Source: an uncultured Gammaproteobacteria bacterium (GTDB lineage: Bacteria; Pseudomonadota; Gammaproteobacteria; Pseudomonadales; UBA5518). From it: DNA of 7,229 nucleotides. The DNA lies in assembly GCA_903921135.1 (NCBI GenBank), contig CAIXOY010000127.1:1-7229 (forward strand). Reading direction: 5' to 3'. Every line of letters starts with the position of its first letter. Position 1 is the stretch's first letter. Both the position numbers and the translations under genes were made by a program. Under the pieces are notes generated by a model that worked only from the letters and a program-made list of their open reading frames with translations, was not told where the DNA came from and did not search any database. Below are positions 1-6,105 of this stretch, in pieces.

Positions 1-695
1 AGCGCCAGCGCCCCGTCGGTGCCCGGTCGCAGCGCCAGATGCAGATGGCACTTCTCGGCGGTTTCGGTGCGGCGCGGATCGATGCAGACCAGCGTGGCGC
101 CGTTGCGCTTGGCCTCCTGCGCGAGGCGCCAGAAGTGCAGGTTAGAGGCCACGGAATTACTGCCCCAGATCAGGATCAGCCGCGCCTGCGCGAAATCGCC
201 CAGATGCATGCCCAGCTTGCCGCCGTAGGTGGCGGCCAGCGCGTCGGAGCCAGCAGACGCGCAGATGGTGCCGTCGAGGCGTGAGGCGCCGAGCGCGTGG
301 AAGAGGCGGGCGGAGATACTCTCGCCCTGGATTTTCCCCATCGTGCCCGCGTAGCTGTAGGGCAGGATGCGCTCGGCACCGCGCGCGGCGACCGCGGAAA
401 GACGTGCTGCGATGTCCGTCAGTGCCGCATCCCAGCTGACCTGTTCCCACTGCCCGCTGCCTTTGGGGCCCACGCGCTTCAGCGGATGCAGCACGCGCTC
501 GGGATGGTAGGTGCGCTCCGCGTAACGGCTTACTTTGGTGCAGAGCACGCCGGCGGTAGGCGGGTGGTCGGGGTCGCCTTCCACGCGGGTGACGCGGCCG
601 TCCTCCACCGTCACGCGCATGGCACAGGTGTCAGGGCAGTCGTGCGGGCAGGCGGCGCGGACGGTGTGCGCCGTCGAGGTGGCGATGGTGTTCAT
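1..695 (-). CDS. Molybdopterin oxidoreductase (partial, N-terminal part, Cys-type)
   Basis: Soluble oxidoreductase of the DMSO reductase superfamily (COG0243 type), using a bis-MGD molybdenum or tungsten cofactor and one [4Fe-4S] cluster. Only the first 231 codons are inside the window; the gene runs off the left edge. Seen: cysteines C16, C20, C24 and C52 (C-x3-C-x3-C-x27-C) with Lys54 two residues later, the usual cluster motif. Next comes a YHPERVLHPLKRVG stretch, then DGTICASAG with Cys145 at the position that normally binds the metal. A later IDPRRTETAEKCHLHL segment matches MGD-binding sequence. The protein starts almost directly at the cluster motif, with no twin-arginine signal, so it should be cytoplasmic. 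Its ATG (695-693) overlaps the stop of the upstream acetyltransferase as ATGA, and GGGAG at 702-706 (minus strand) lies 6 bases upstream, which fixes the start. Substrate unknown. Family assignment is firm. Confidence 0.93.
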   Translation of the reverse strand, partial: MNTIATSTAHTVRAACPHDCPDTCAMRVTVEDGRVTRVEGDPDHPPTAGVLCTKVSRYAERTYHPERVLHPLKRVGPKGSGQWEQVSWDAALTDIAARLSAVAARGAERILPYSYAGTMGKIQGESISARLFHALGASRLDGTICASAGSDALAATYGGKLGMHLGDFAQARLILIWGSNSVASNLHFWRLAQEAKRNGATLVCIDPRRTETAEKCHLHLALRPGTDGALA

Positions 696-1225
696 GGTGT
701 GCTCCCGGAGGTGTCGCAAGTGTCGCCGTCGGTCTGCGCAGGCAGTTCGAGGATCTGCAGTGATACGGCCTTCTTGCCGCTGGCCACGCGCTGCTGCCCG
801 ACCTCATGGAAGCCGAAGCCTGCGTGAAAACGGGCCGATCCCGGGTTGGGTGGCTCCAGGTCGTATTCGCAGCACAGCAGGTCCACGCCGGTGCTGCGTG
901 CCACCGCGATCAGATCCTCGTAAAGCGCTGGCCCGACCCCGCGCCCGCGCGCTGATGCGGAAACGACGATACGGTCGATGTACAGGAAGCGCGGATAGTG
1001 GGCCGAGAACCAGAGATAGTTCGGGCTGTCGTAGCGCACGCCCTCGCGGAACACCAGCAGGAAGGCGCGCACGGCGCCCTCATCCTCGACCACCCGGTGG
1101 TAGTGGGCCTGCGCATGAAGTTCCTCCAGCAGGGCATGGTCCATCGGCGCGAGCACGGCCACCGAGGCTGCGTTCAGGGCCAGGATCGCGGGGAAGTCGG
1201 CGGGCGTGGCGGGGCGTATGACCAT
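692..1225 (-). CDS. GNAT-family N-acetyltransferase
   Basis: Predicted acetyl-CoA-dependent N-acyltransferase of 177 residues; substrate unknown. The N-terminus (VIRPATPADFPAILALN) is a classic GNAT beginning, which supports the ATG at 1225 although no strong Shine-Dalgarno precedes it. Acetyl-CoA motif A is visible at about residues 83-102: the strand IDRIVVS is followed by the pyrophosphate-binding loop R93-G-R-G-V-G98 and helix PALYEDL. Motif B is plausibly the PNPGSARFHAGFGFHEVG segment near residue 130-145. The overall pattern (LAPMDHALLEEL, VEDEG, FLL) resembles the GNAT group catalogued as COG3818, from memory. The last 20 or so residues are polar and probably disordered. The gene is the first of a minus-strand pair; its TGA overlaps the ATG of the molybdopterin oxidoreductase (ATGA), so the two are probably translationally coupled. 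Confidence 0.93.
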   Translation of the reverse strand: MVIRPATPADFPAILALNAASVAVLAPMDHALLEELHAQAHYHRVVEDEGAVRAFLLVFREGVRYDSPNYLWFSAHYPRFLYIDRIVVSASARGRGVGPALYEDLIAVARSTGVDLLCCEYDLEPPNPGSARFHAGFGFHEVGQQRVASGKKAVSLQILELPAQTDGDTCDTSGSTP

Positions 1226-1396
1226 GCGATGCGGGCTCTGAAGCAGGGTGTCGTGGCGCGCGGAGCGGGCTCATCTGTACGAGGTATGCGGCGTGCGTGG
1301 CCCGCGCATCATAATCCGCTCGCGTCCGTTGCCGCCGCTCCCGGCGCCGCATAGGATCCCACCGTCGCTTCTCATAAGTCCAAAGAGGTTTCCCCG
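1226..1396. promoter_or_regulatory. Divergent intergenic region with candidate promoters and inverted repeat
   Basis: This spacer separates the minus-strand GNAT/oxidoreductase pair from the plus-strand oxidoreductase, so it must supply transcription in both directions. An AT-rich island at 1308-1315 (catcataat context) is the best -10 candidate. It reads TATGAT on the minus strand (1313-1308) and CATAAT on the plus strand (1310-1315), each one mismatch from TATAAT. I find no good -35 at the matching distance for either. The island is bracketed by a perfect 9-bp inverted repeat, TATGCGGCG (1285-1293) and CGCCGCATA (1345-1353), a possible operator pair. The Shine-Dalgarno of the plus-strand gene (AGAGG, 1384-1388) lies at the right end. 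The promoter role is inferred from position; the precise elements are weak. Confidence 0.35.
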
Positions 1397-3574
1397 ATGC
1401 AAGACACCCTCCACGGTATCTGCCGCTCCTGCGCCGCCATGTGCCCCATCGTCATCGATCGCGAAGACGGCGTGCCCACGCGGATCATCGGCGACAAGCA
1501 CAACCCCGTGTACTGGGGCTACACCTGCATCAAGGGTCGCGAGATGGTGAACCAGGTCCGTCACCCGGACCGTCTGTTCAGCAGCATCCGCCGCGAAAAA
1601 GACGGCAGCTTCACGTCCATCTCCAGCGCGCAGGCCATGGACGAGGTGGCGCAGAAACTCAAACGCATCATCGACGAGCACGGCCCGCGTGCCGTGGCCA
1701 CCTACGCCGGCACCTACATCTTCACCTACCCCGCCACGCAACCCGTGTCCACTGCGTGGATGAACGCCATCGGCTCGAACATGATGTTCACCTCCAACAC
1801 CATCGACCAGCCGGGCAAGTCGATCGCACCCGCGCTGCATGGCACCTGGCAGGCCGGCCCGCAGGTGTTCGATGATGCGGATACGTGGCTCCTCGTGGGC
1901 GTGAACCCCATCGTGGCGCATTCGGGCGGCGTGCCTAACCAGAACCCCGCCAAGCGCCTGAAGGATGCCGTGGAGCGCGGCATGAAGGTGATCGTGATCG
2001 ACCCGCGCCGCACCGAATGCGCCGAGCGCGCCTTCGTGCACCTGCAGCCCAAGCCCGGCGAGGACGGGGCGATTCTCGCGGGCATGATCCGCGTGATCCT
2101 CAAGGAGCAGCTCTTCGACGCGGATTTCGTAGGTGCGAACGTGCAGGGCGTGGAGGCGCTCGCGCAGGCGGTTGAGCCCTACACGCCCGACTACGTTGCG
2201 GCGCGCGCGCAGATCCCGGCAGAGGATCTCGTGCTGGCAGCGCGCACCTACGCGCAGGCGAAGCGCGGTGGCGCCACCGCCGGCACGGGCCCGAACATGG
2301 CACCGCACGGCAACCTCACGGAATACCTGCTGCTCTGCCTGATGAGCCTCTGCGGCCGCTGGCTGAAGGCCGGTGAGCGCGTGCCCAACCCCGGCGTTCT
2401 CGGGCCGAGTTTCGCCCCTCGCGCACAGGCCAACGCGCCGTGGCCGGCGTGGGGCTATGGCGAAAAACTCCGCGTGCGCGGCTTCACCGATGCCGCCTGC
2501 GGTCTCGCAACCTCCGCGCTTCCCGACGAGATCCTCATGCCGGGCGACGGGCAGGTGAAAGCGCTGATCTCCATCGGTGGCAATCCGCTGATGGCATGGC
2601 CTGACCAGAACAAGACGCTGAAGGCCCTGAAGGCCCTCGACCTCTTCGTCTGCCTCGACATCCAGAAGGTGCACAACAGCTGTCATCTGGCCGACTACAC
2701 CATCGCCTGCAAGCACAGCCTCGAGAGCCCGGCCATGACGCTGCCGAACGAGATGCTGAGCTACTTCGGCACCGGCTTCGGCTTCTCTGTGCCTTACGCG
2801 CAGTACGCGCCGCCCGCCGCAGCGCTGCCTGAAGGGGCTGATGTGGTCGAGGAGTGGGAGTTCTTCTACGGCATCGCCAAGCGCATGCAGATCGCCCTCG
2901 AAATCAAAGTGGCCTACTCCTGGACCACCACCAGCGGCGAGCCGCGTCGCTACCGCTTCGACATGGAAAACAAGCCGAACACCGATGAACTCTTCGAGGC
3001 GCTCTGTGATGGCGGACGCGTGCCGCTCGCCACCGTGAAGAGCGAGCCGCAGGGGCGGGTCTTCGAAGGCGAGGACGTCTTCGTGGCCGGCGCCGAGCCA
3101 GGACGCGAGGCGCGGCTGCAGGTGGGGGACGCCACCATGTGCGCGGAACTGCAGGGCATCGCCGCCGAGCGGCAAGACAAGGACGAGGGCTTCCCGTTCC
3201 GCCTGATCAGCCGCCGCCTGCACCACGTGATGAACACCACCGGCCGCAACAACCCGCGCCAGATGCGCAAGCAGCGCTACAACCCCGCCTACATGAACCC
3301 GGGCGATCTGGCGGCACTCGGCCTGAAGGACGGGGACGAGGTGCGGATCGCCTCCCGCTACGGTGAGATACCGGGCATCGTCGAGGCGGAGGAGGGGATT
3401 CGCAGCGGCGTGATCTCGATGAGCCACTGCTTCGGACCTGATCCGGAAAACCCCGGACCTGTGCGCGAATTCGGCTCGAATGTGGCGCTGCTCTCCAGCG
3501 TGGAGCACGAGGTGGACCCGTACAGCGGCATCCCGCGGATGAGCGCCATTCCGGTGCGGGTGCTGACGGTTTGA
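1397..3574 (+). CDS. Molybdopterin oxidoreductase, complete (Asp at predicted metal-ligand position)
   Basis: Second DMSO reductase-superfamily enzyme, 725 residues, bis-MGD Mo/W cofactor plus one [4Fe-4S] cluster; substrate unknown. Cluster motif: C9-x2-C12-x3-C16-x27-C44-x-K46-G. Cofactor-binding landmarks follow in the usual order: VGVNP near 167-171, IDPRRTE at 201-207, HLQPKPGEDGAILAGM just after, and IGGNPLMAWPDQNKT around Asn396. The C-terminal MGD-binding domain runs from about 600 (FRLISRRLHH) to the end, with MNPGDLAALGLKDGDEV at 633 onward. In the segment where other family members carry the metal-binding Cys, Sec or Ser, this one reads NTIDQPGK, placing Asp137 there. There is no Tat or Sec signal, so it is probably cytoplasmic. 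The ATG follows AGAGG (1384-1388) by 8 bases. It is transcribed alone and ends at a hairpin. It is a paralogue of the partial enzyme at the left edge, not a duplicate. Confidence 0.95.
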   Translation: MQDTLHGICRSCAAMCPIVIDREDGVPTRIIGDKHNPVYWGYTCIKGREMVNQVRHPDRLFSSIRREKDGSFTSISSAQAMDEVAQKLKRIIDEHGPRAVATYAGTYIFTYPATQPVSTAWMNAIGSNMMFTSNTIDQPGKSIAPALHGTWQAGPQVFDDADTWLLVGVNPIVAHSGGVPNQNPAKRLKDAVERGMKVIVIDPRRTECAERAFVHLQPKPGEDGAILAGMIRVILKEQLFDADFVGANVQGVEALAQAVEPYTPDYVAARAQIPAEDLVLAARTYAQAKRGGATAGTGPNMAPHGNLTEYLLLCLMSLCGRWLKAGERVPNPGVLGPSFAPRAQANAPWPAWGYGEKLRVRGFTDAACGLATSALPDEILMPGDGQVKALISIGGNPLMAWPDQNKTLKALKALDLFVCLDIQKVHNSCHLADYTIACKHSLESPAMTLPNEMLSYFGTGFGFSVPYAQYAPPAAALPEGADVVEEWEFFYGIAKRMQIALEIKVAYSWTTTSGEPRRYRFDMENKPNTDELFEALCDGGRVPLATVKSEPQGRVFEGEDVFVAGAEPGREARLQVGDATMCAELQGIAAERQDKDEGFPFRLISRRLHHVMNTTGRNNPRQMRKQRYNPAYMNPGDLAALGLKDGDEVRIASRYGEIPGIVEAEEGIRSGVISMSHCFGPDPENPGPVREFGSNVALLSSVEHEVDPYSGIPRMSAIPVRVLTV

Positions 3575-3584
3575 GAGAGCCTCT

Positions 3585-3613
3585 GCTGCGCGGCATTGGA
3601 GGTGCCGCGCAGC
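3585..3613. terminator. Hairpin between convergent genes (possible bidirectional terminator)
   Basis: A perfect 11-bp inverted repeat, arms 3585-3595 (GCTGCGCGGCA) and 3603-3613 with a 7-base loop, lies in the 45-bp gap between the plus-strand oxidoreductase stop (3572-3574) and the minus-strand amidohydrolase stop (3622-3620). Its position and GC-rich stem suit a terminator working for both converging genes. No run of T follows on either strand, so it may be a weak or Rho-assisted terminator, or an mRNA 3'-end stabiliser. Confidence 0.65.
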
Positions 3614-3619
3614 CCTGCC

Positions 3620-5515
3620 TCAGTGCCTCCGAGGCTGGTAGCGAAGCGCGCTGCCCATCCGTTCGTGGCCGAGCGCAGCTGTCACCGCACCCTGCGCCCA
3701 GGCAGCCTTCCCGCCGATGAACACATCCGAGACCACGCCGTCGGAACGGTTCACCAGTTGCTCCGCTTGCAGTTCCTCGCGCCAGACGAGTTGGCGCCCG
3801 GCATCGCTGTCATAGCGCGCGAGCGCCACGGGATCGACGACGGTGATGTCGGCTCTGGCGCCTTCCTCGAGCCTGCCGGCATCGATGCCGAAGAAGTCGG
3901 CGGGAGCACGGGTCAAGCGTCGGACCGCCTCAGACACCCGGTTGATGCTTTCCTCGGCGGCAATCTTCAGGGTGAGCAGGTTGCCGTCGTAGAAGGCGAG
4001 GTTGGACAGGTGCGCACCGCTGTCGTTGAAGCCCGGCAGCGTGTCGCGGTGGAAGAGCAGTTCCCGCACCCGCGCCGGATCCCGGTTCGCAATCACGGTG
4101 TGCCAGCGCAGCGACTTGTCCCAGCTCTGCAGCAGATGGATGAAAAACCCGGCCTCATCGCCGATGGGGCGGGGGCAGCTGTCGAGGAAATCCCGCTCCT
4201 GCGCGCCGCGTGCGACCGAGAGATCCCCGGACTGGTAGGCGAGCAAGCGCGCGTAGGCGGTGCCGAGCGATTCCCCTTGCCACGCCTCCACCGGGCAGCG
4301 CTCCACCACGATGTCTTCCAGTTCGCGGGAGAAATTGTCGAGCGGCATGCCGATCAGGGCACGCAGCCGCGCACCATTGAAACCCCGACGCCCGCGGTAC
4401 CAGTCGGCCCGGAACTGCGCCATCCAGGCGGGATCGGCCATCAGCTGCGCACGGCCCTCGCGGTCGTCGAGGTCGAGCGCCATCAATGCGCGCGTGGAGT
4501 GCATCTCTTCCATGATCGGGTTGGTCACACCATCCGCCCAGATCGTGAAAGGCGAGGACAGGGCCTGCAGGTGCATGTTTCCGCCGAGCCAGCGCGAGTT
4601 CACCAGCCGCGCCATGCCAAGCAGCGCCCGGCTGCCGCGACGGTTGGCCGCGAATTCCACGGCCGCGAGCGCCGTCACACGCAAGGCCTTGCCGTGCAGG
4701 CGCGCGCTCGAGAGGAGGTAGTTGCGCAAGGTCTCGAGCGGGCGGTCCGGCATGGGTGTCACCTGCCACACACGGTCTGCCGCGCGCAGGATGCCGGTGA
4801 GTGCCTGCAGTTCCCCGAAGCTCGCGAACTGCGTGGGGATGCGCCGATCACGGTGCGGGTCGTTCGCGAGGTAGTGGAAGGGCAGCCCGTCGGTGGAAAA
4901 ACCCACATAGCCCTGGTCGATCGCGTCCTGCAGCAGTTGCTGCATCCGTGCGAGCTCCGTTGGCGTGGGCTCACGGCGGATGGAGTCCTCAAGCCCCATC
5001 ACCTGGATGCGGAGCATCGAGTGTGGCACCAGCGGCACCATGTTGGGGCCCAGCGCCACTGTATCCAGGTGCGCGAGGTAATCGGCGGTGTTGTCCCAGG
5101 CCATGCGGTCCGCGCAGCGCGAGAGCACGTGCTTGGGGATGTTCTCGACCCGTGCGAAGCAATCGACGATCGGATCCTGCCCCGGCTCGCGTTGTGCCCC
5201 GAAGGCGGCCCCCAGCGAACAGTTTCCGACGACGACGGTGGTGGTGCCGTGACGCACTACCTCTGAGAGCCCCGGCGCCAACTCCACCTCGAGGTCGAGG
5301 TGGGTATGGATGTCGATCAGACCGGGCATCAACCAGTGCCCTTCGCGGACCAGAACCTCCCGCGCCTGCTCGCGTGGCAGTCGGGCTCCGATACCCGCCA
5401 CGCGTCCGCCTGTGATTGCAACGTCCAGGCGCTGTGGCGCCGCGCCGCTCCCGTCGAAGACCAGCGCTCCCGTGATCAGGGTGTCCCAGGGCAGGTCTTG
5501 CAGGGCGGTGTTCAT
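3620..5515 (-). CDS. Amidohydrolase, N-acyl-D-amino-acid deacylase-like
   Basis: Cytoplasmic metal-dependent hydrolase of 631 residues in the amidohydrolase superfamily (Amidohydrolase_3, D-aminoacylase-like), expected to cleave an amide such as an N-acyl-D-amino acid; true substrate unknown. Seen in order: an N-terminal beta-sandwich start (DTLITGALVFDGSG, residues 11-24), the metal motif PGLIDIHTHLD with H70 and H72, VGNCSLG with Cys99 (the position of the zinc-binding Cys of D-aminoacylases), VPHSMLRIQVMG with His165, GFSTDGL at 205-211, and GFNDSGAHLSN with Asp498, the expected catalytic acid. A composite-domain ending follows (GRLEEGARADITVVDP, then VFIGGKAAW). Canonical D-aminoacylases have TH-x-R and SH-x-K histidines in the middle; I do not see these here. 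The ATG (5515-5513) overlaps the stop of the upstream rhodanese as ATGA, with GGAG (5524-5521) 5 bases ahead. Length is somewhat above the classic ~480-residue enzymes. Confidence 0.92.
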   Translation of the reverse strand: MNTALQDLPWDTLITGALVFDGSGAAPQRLDVAITGGRVAGIGARLPREQAREVLVREGHWLMPGLIDIHTHLDLEVELAPGLSEVVRHGTTTVVVGNCSLGAAFGAQREPGQDPIVDCFARVENIPKHVLSRCADRMAWDNTADYLAHLDTVALGPNMVPLVPHSMLRIQVMGLEDSIRREPTPTELARMQQLLQDAIDQGYVGFSTDGLPFHYLANDPHRDRRIPTQFASFGELQALTGILRAADRVWQVTPMPDRPLETLRNYLLSSARLHGKALRVTALAAVEFAANRRGSRALLGMARLVNSRWLGGNMHLQALSSPFTIWADGVTNPIMEEMHSTRALMALDLDDREGRAQLMADPAWMAQFRADWYRGRRGFNGARLRALIGMPLDNFSRELEDIVVERCPVEAWQGESLGTAYARLLAYQSGDLSVARGAQERDFLDSCPRPIGDEAGFFIHLLQSWDKSLRWHTVIANRDPARVRELLFHRDTLPGFNDSGAHLSNLAFYDGNLLTLKIAAEESINRVSEAVRRLTRAPADFFGIDAGRLEEGARADITVVDPVALARYDSDAGRQLVWREELQAEQLVNRSDGVVSDVFIGGKAAWAQGAVTAALGHERMGSALRYQPRRH

Positions 5516-5883
5516 CGCGTCTCCAGTGCGGGGCAGGGGATGGATGGGCTCCCCGGCAAGGGTTCCTCAGCGCAATCGCGCTCGCGACGCGCCTGCTCTA
5601 TGCCGCCGGCGTTGCGCACGCGGGTGTAGCCAAGACTCTCGAGTTGCATCTTGGCCACGCCCGAGCGTCCGCCCGCTGCGCAATAGAGCACGATTTCCGT
5701 ATTCCGGTCGGGTGCGAGTTGCGCGATCCGGCGGCTGATGTCGGCGTGCGGGATATTGGGATCCGAGCCGAGGTGGCGCTCGGCGTACTCGTCGGCGGAG
5801 CGCACATCGATCCAGAGCGGTGCGGACGCCGCCCCTGCGGATGCGAGCAAGGCTGCCAGAAGAGCGAGGTACCGATGCTTCAT
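5512..5883 (-). CDS. Exported rhodanese-like protein
   Basis: Small single-domain sulfurtransferase-type protein, 123 residues. The chosen ATG (5883-5881) gives a textbook Sec signal peptide: MKHRY, a hydrophobic LALLAALLASAG core, and an ASA cleavage site near residues 19-21, so the mature protein should be periplasmic. Earlier in-frame starts only add a basic, non-conserved leader and were rejected. The rhodanese fold begins at WIDVRSADEYAERHLG (24-39), continues through IPHADI and LAPDRNTEIVLYC, and has the active-site loop C68-A-A-G-G-R73, where C68 would carry the persulfide. NAGGIEQARRE (91-101) closes the domain. A roughly 20-residue tail adds C104 and C117 and is unusual. It resembles PspE-type periplasmic rhodaneses, but orthology is not claimed. 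A weak Shine-Dalgarno AGGG (5894-5891) lies 7 bases upstream. It is first in a two-gene operon and coupled (ATGA) to the amidohydrolase. Confidence 0.9.
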   Translation of the reverse strand: MKHRYLALLAALLASAGAASAPLWIDVRSADEYAERHLGSDPNIPHADISRRIAQLAPDRNTEIVLYCAAGGRSGVAKMQLESLGYTRVRNAGGIEQARRERDCAEEPLPGSPSIPCPALETR

Positions 5884-5913
5884 GAAGGTGCCCTGAGGAT
5901 GACCGAGCGCCTG

Positions 5914-5942
5914 ATTCTCTCCCCTCGGACGCCCGCTCTCAA
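5914..5942 (-). promoter_or_regulatory. Candidate sigma70-type promoter for rhodanese-amidohydrolase operon
   Basis: Read on the minus strand, TTGAGA (5942-5937, one mismatch to TTGACA) is followed after exactly 17 bases by GAGAAT (5919-5914, four of six matches to TATAAT). Transcription would begin near 5907, giving a leader of about 24 bases before the rhodanese ATG at 5883. Spacing and position are good; the -10 is only moderate. Confidence 0.4.
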
Positions 5943-5981
5943 CCATTCCCGGATCCGGCCTGAAAAATCTTCCGGTCCGTC

Positions 5982-6010
5982 TTGCAATTCCCGCAGGGGC
6001 TGACAATGAT
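5982..6010 (+). promoter_or_regulatory. Candidate promoter for phoH
   Basis: TTGCAA (5982-5987, four of six matches to TTGACA) and AATGAT (6005-6010, four of six matches to TATAAT) are separated by 17 bases. Transcription would start near 6017, leaving a leader of roughly 90 bases before the phoH ATG. TTGCAA is its own reverse complement. The rest of the 5884-6105 spacer holds a 10-bp palindrome (CCGGATCCGG, 5949-5958) and no convincing small gene. Confidence 0.35.
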
Positions 6011-6105
6011 TCGGACAACTTCCCCACCAAGGAGACGCCACCACAGAAGTCCAACCTACGAGCGCCGCGATTCGATCTTCAGCTACCCACGAGGTATTCC
6101 CGCAC

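Noticed and set aside
297..1221. Plus-strand frames at 297-827 and 535-1221.
   Set aside because: They lie opposite the molybdopterin oxidoreductase and the GNAT gene, both of which have clear motifs, and show no domain of their own.
2620..2640. Short tandem repeat (aaggccctg twice) in the oxidoreductase gene.
   Set aside because: It simply encodes LKALKALD in a helix, with no sign of an expanding repeat or function at DNA level.
1271..3508. A 745-codon open frame antisense to the complete molybdopterin oxidoreductase.
   Set aside because: It mirrors a gene with clear family motifs; its His/Arg/Ala/Val-rich translation has no recognisable domain. Long antisense frames are expected in GC-rich coding DNA.
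3596..5266. A 556-codon plus-strand frame opposite the amidohydrolase.
   Set aside because: Composition is that of a shadow frame and it has no domain; the minus-strand amidohydrolase has HxH, Cys99 and Asp498 in order.
5884..6054. N-terminal extension of the rhodanese to an ATG at 6054.
   Set aside because: It would bury a perfect Sec signal peptide inside the protein and cover the divergent promoter region; the ATG at 5883 is far better.
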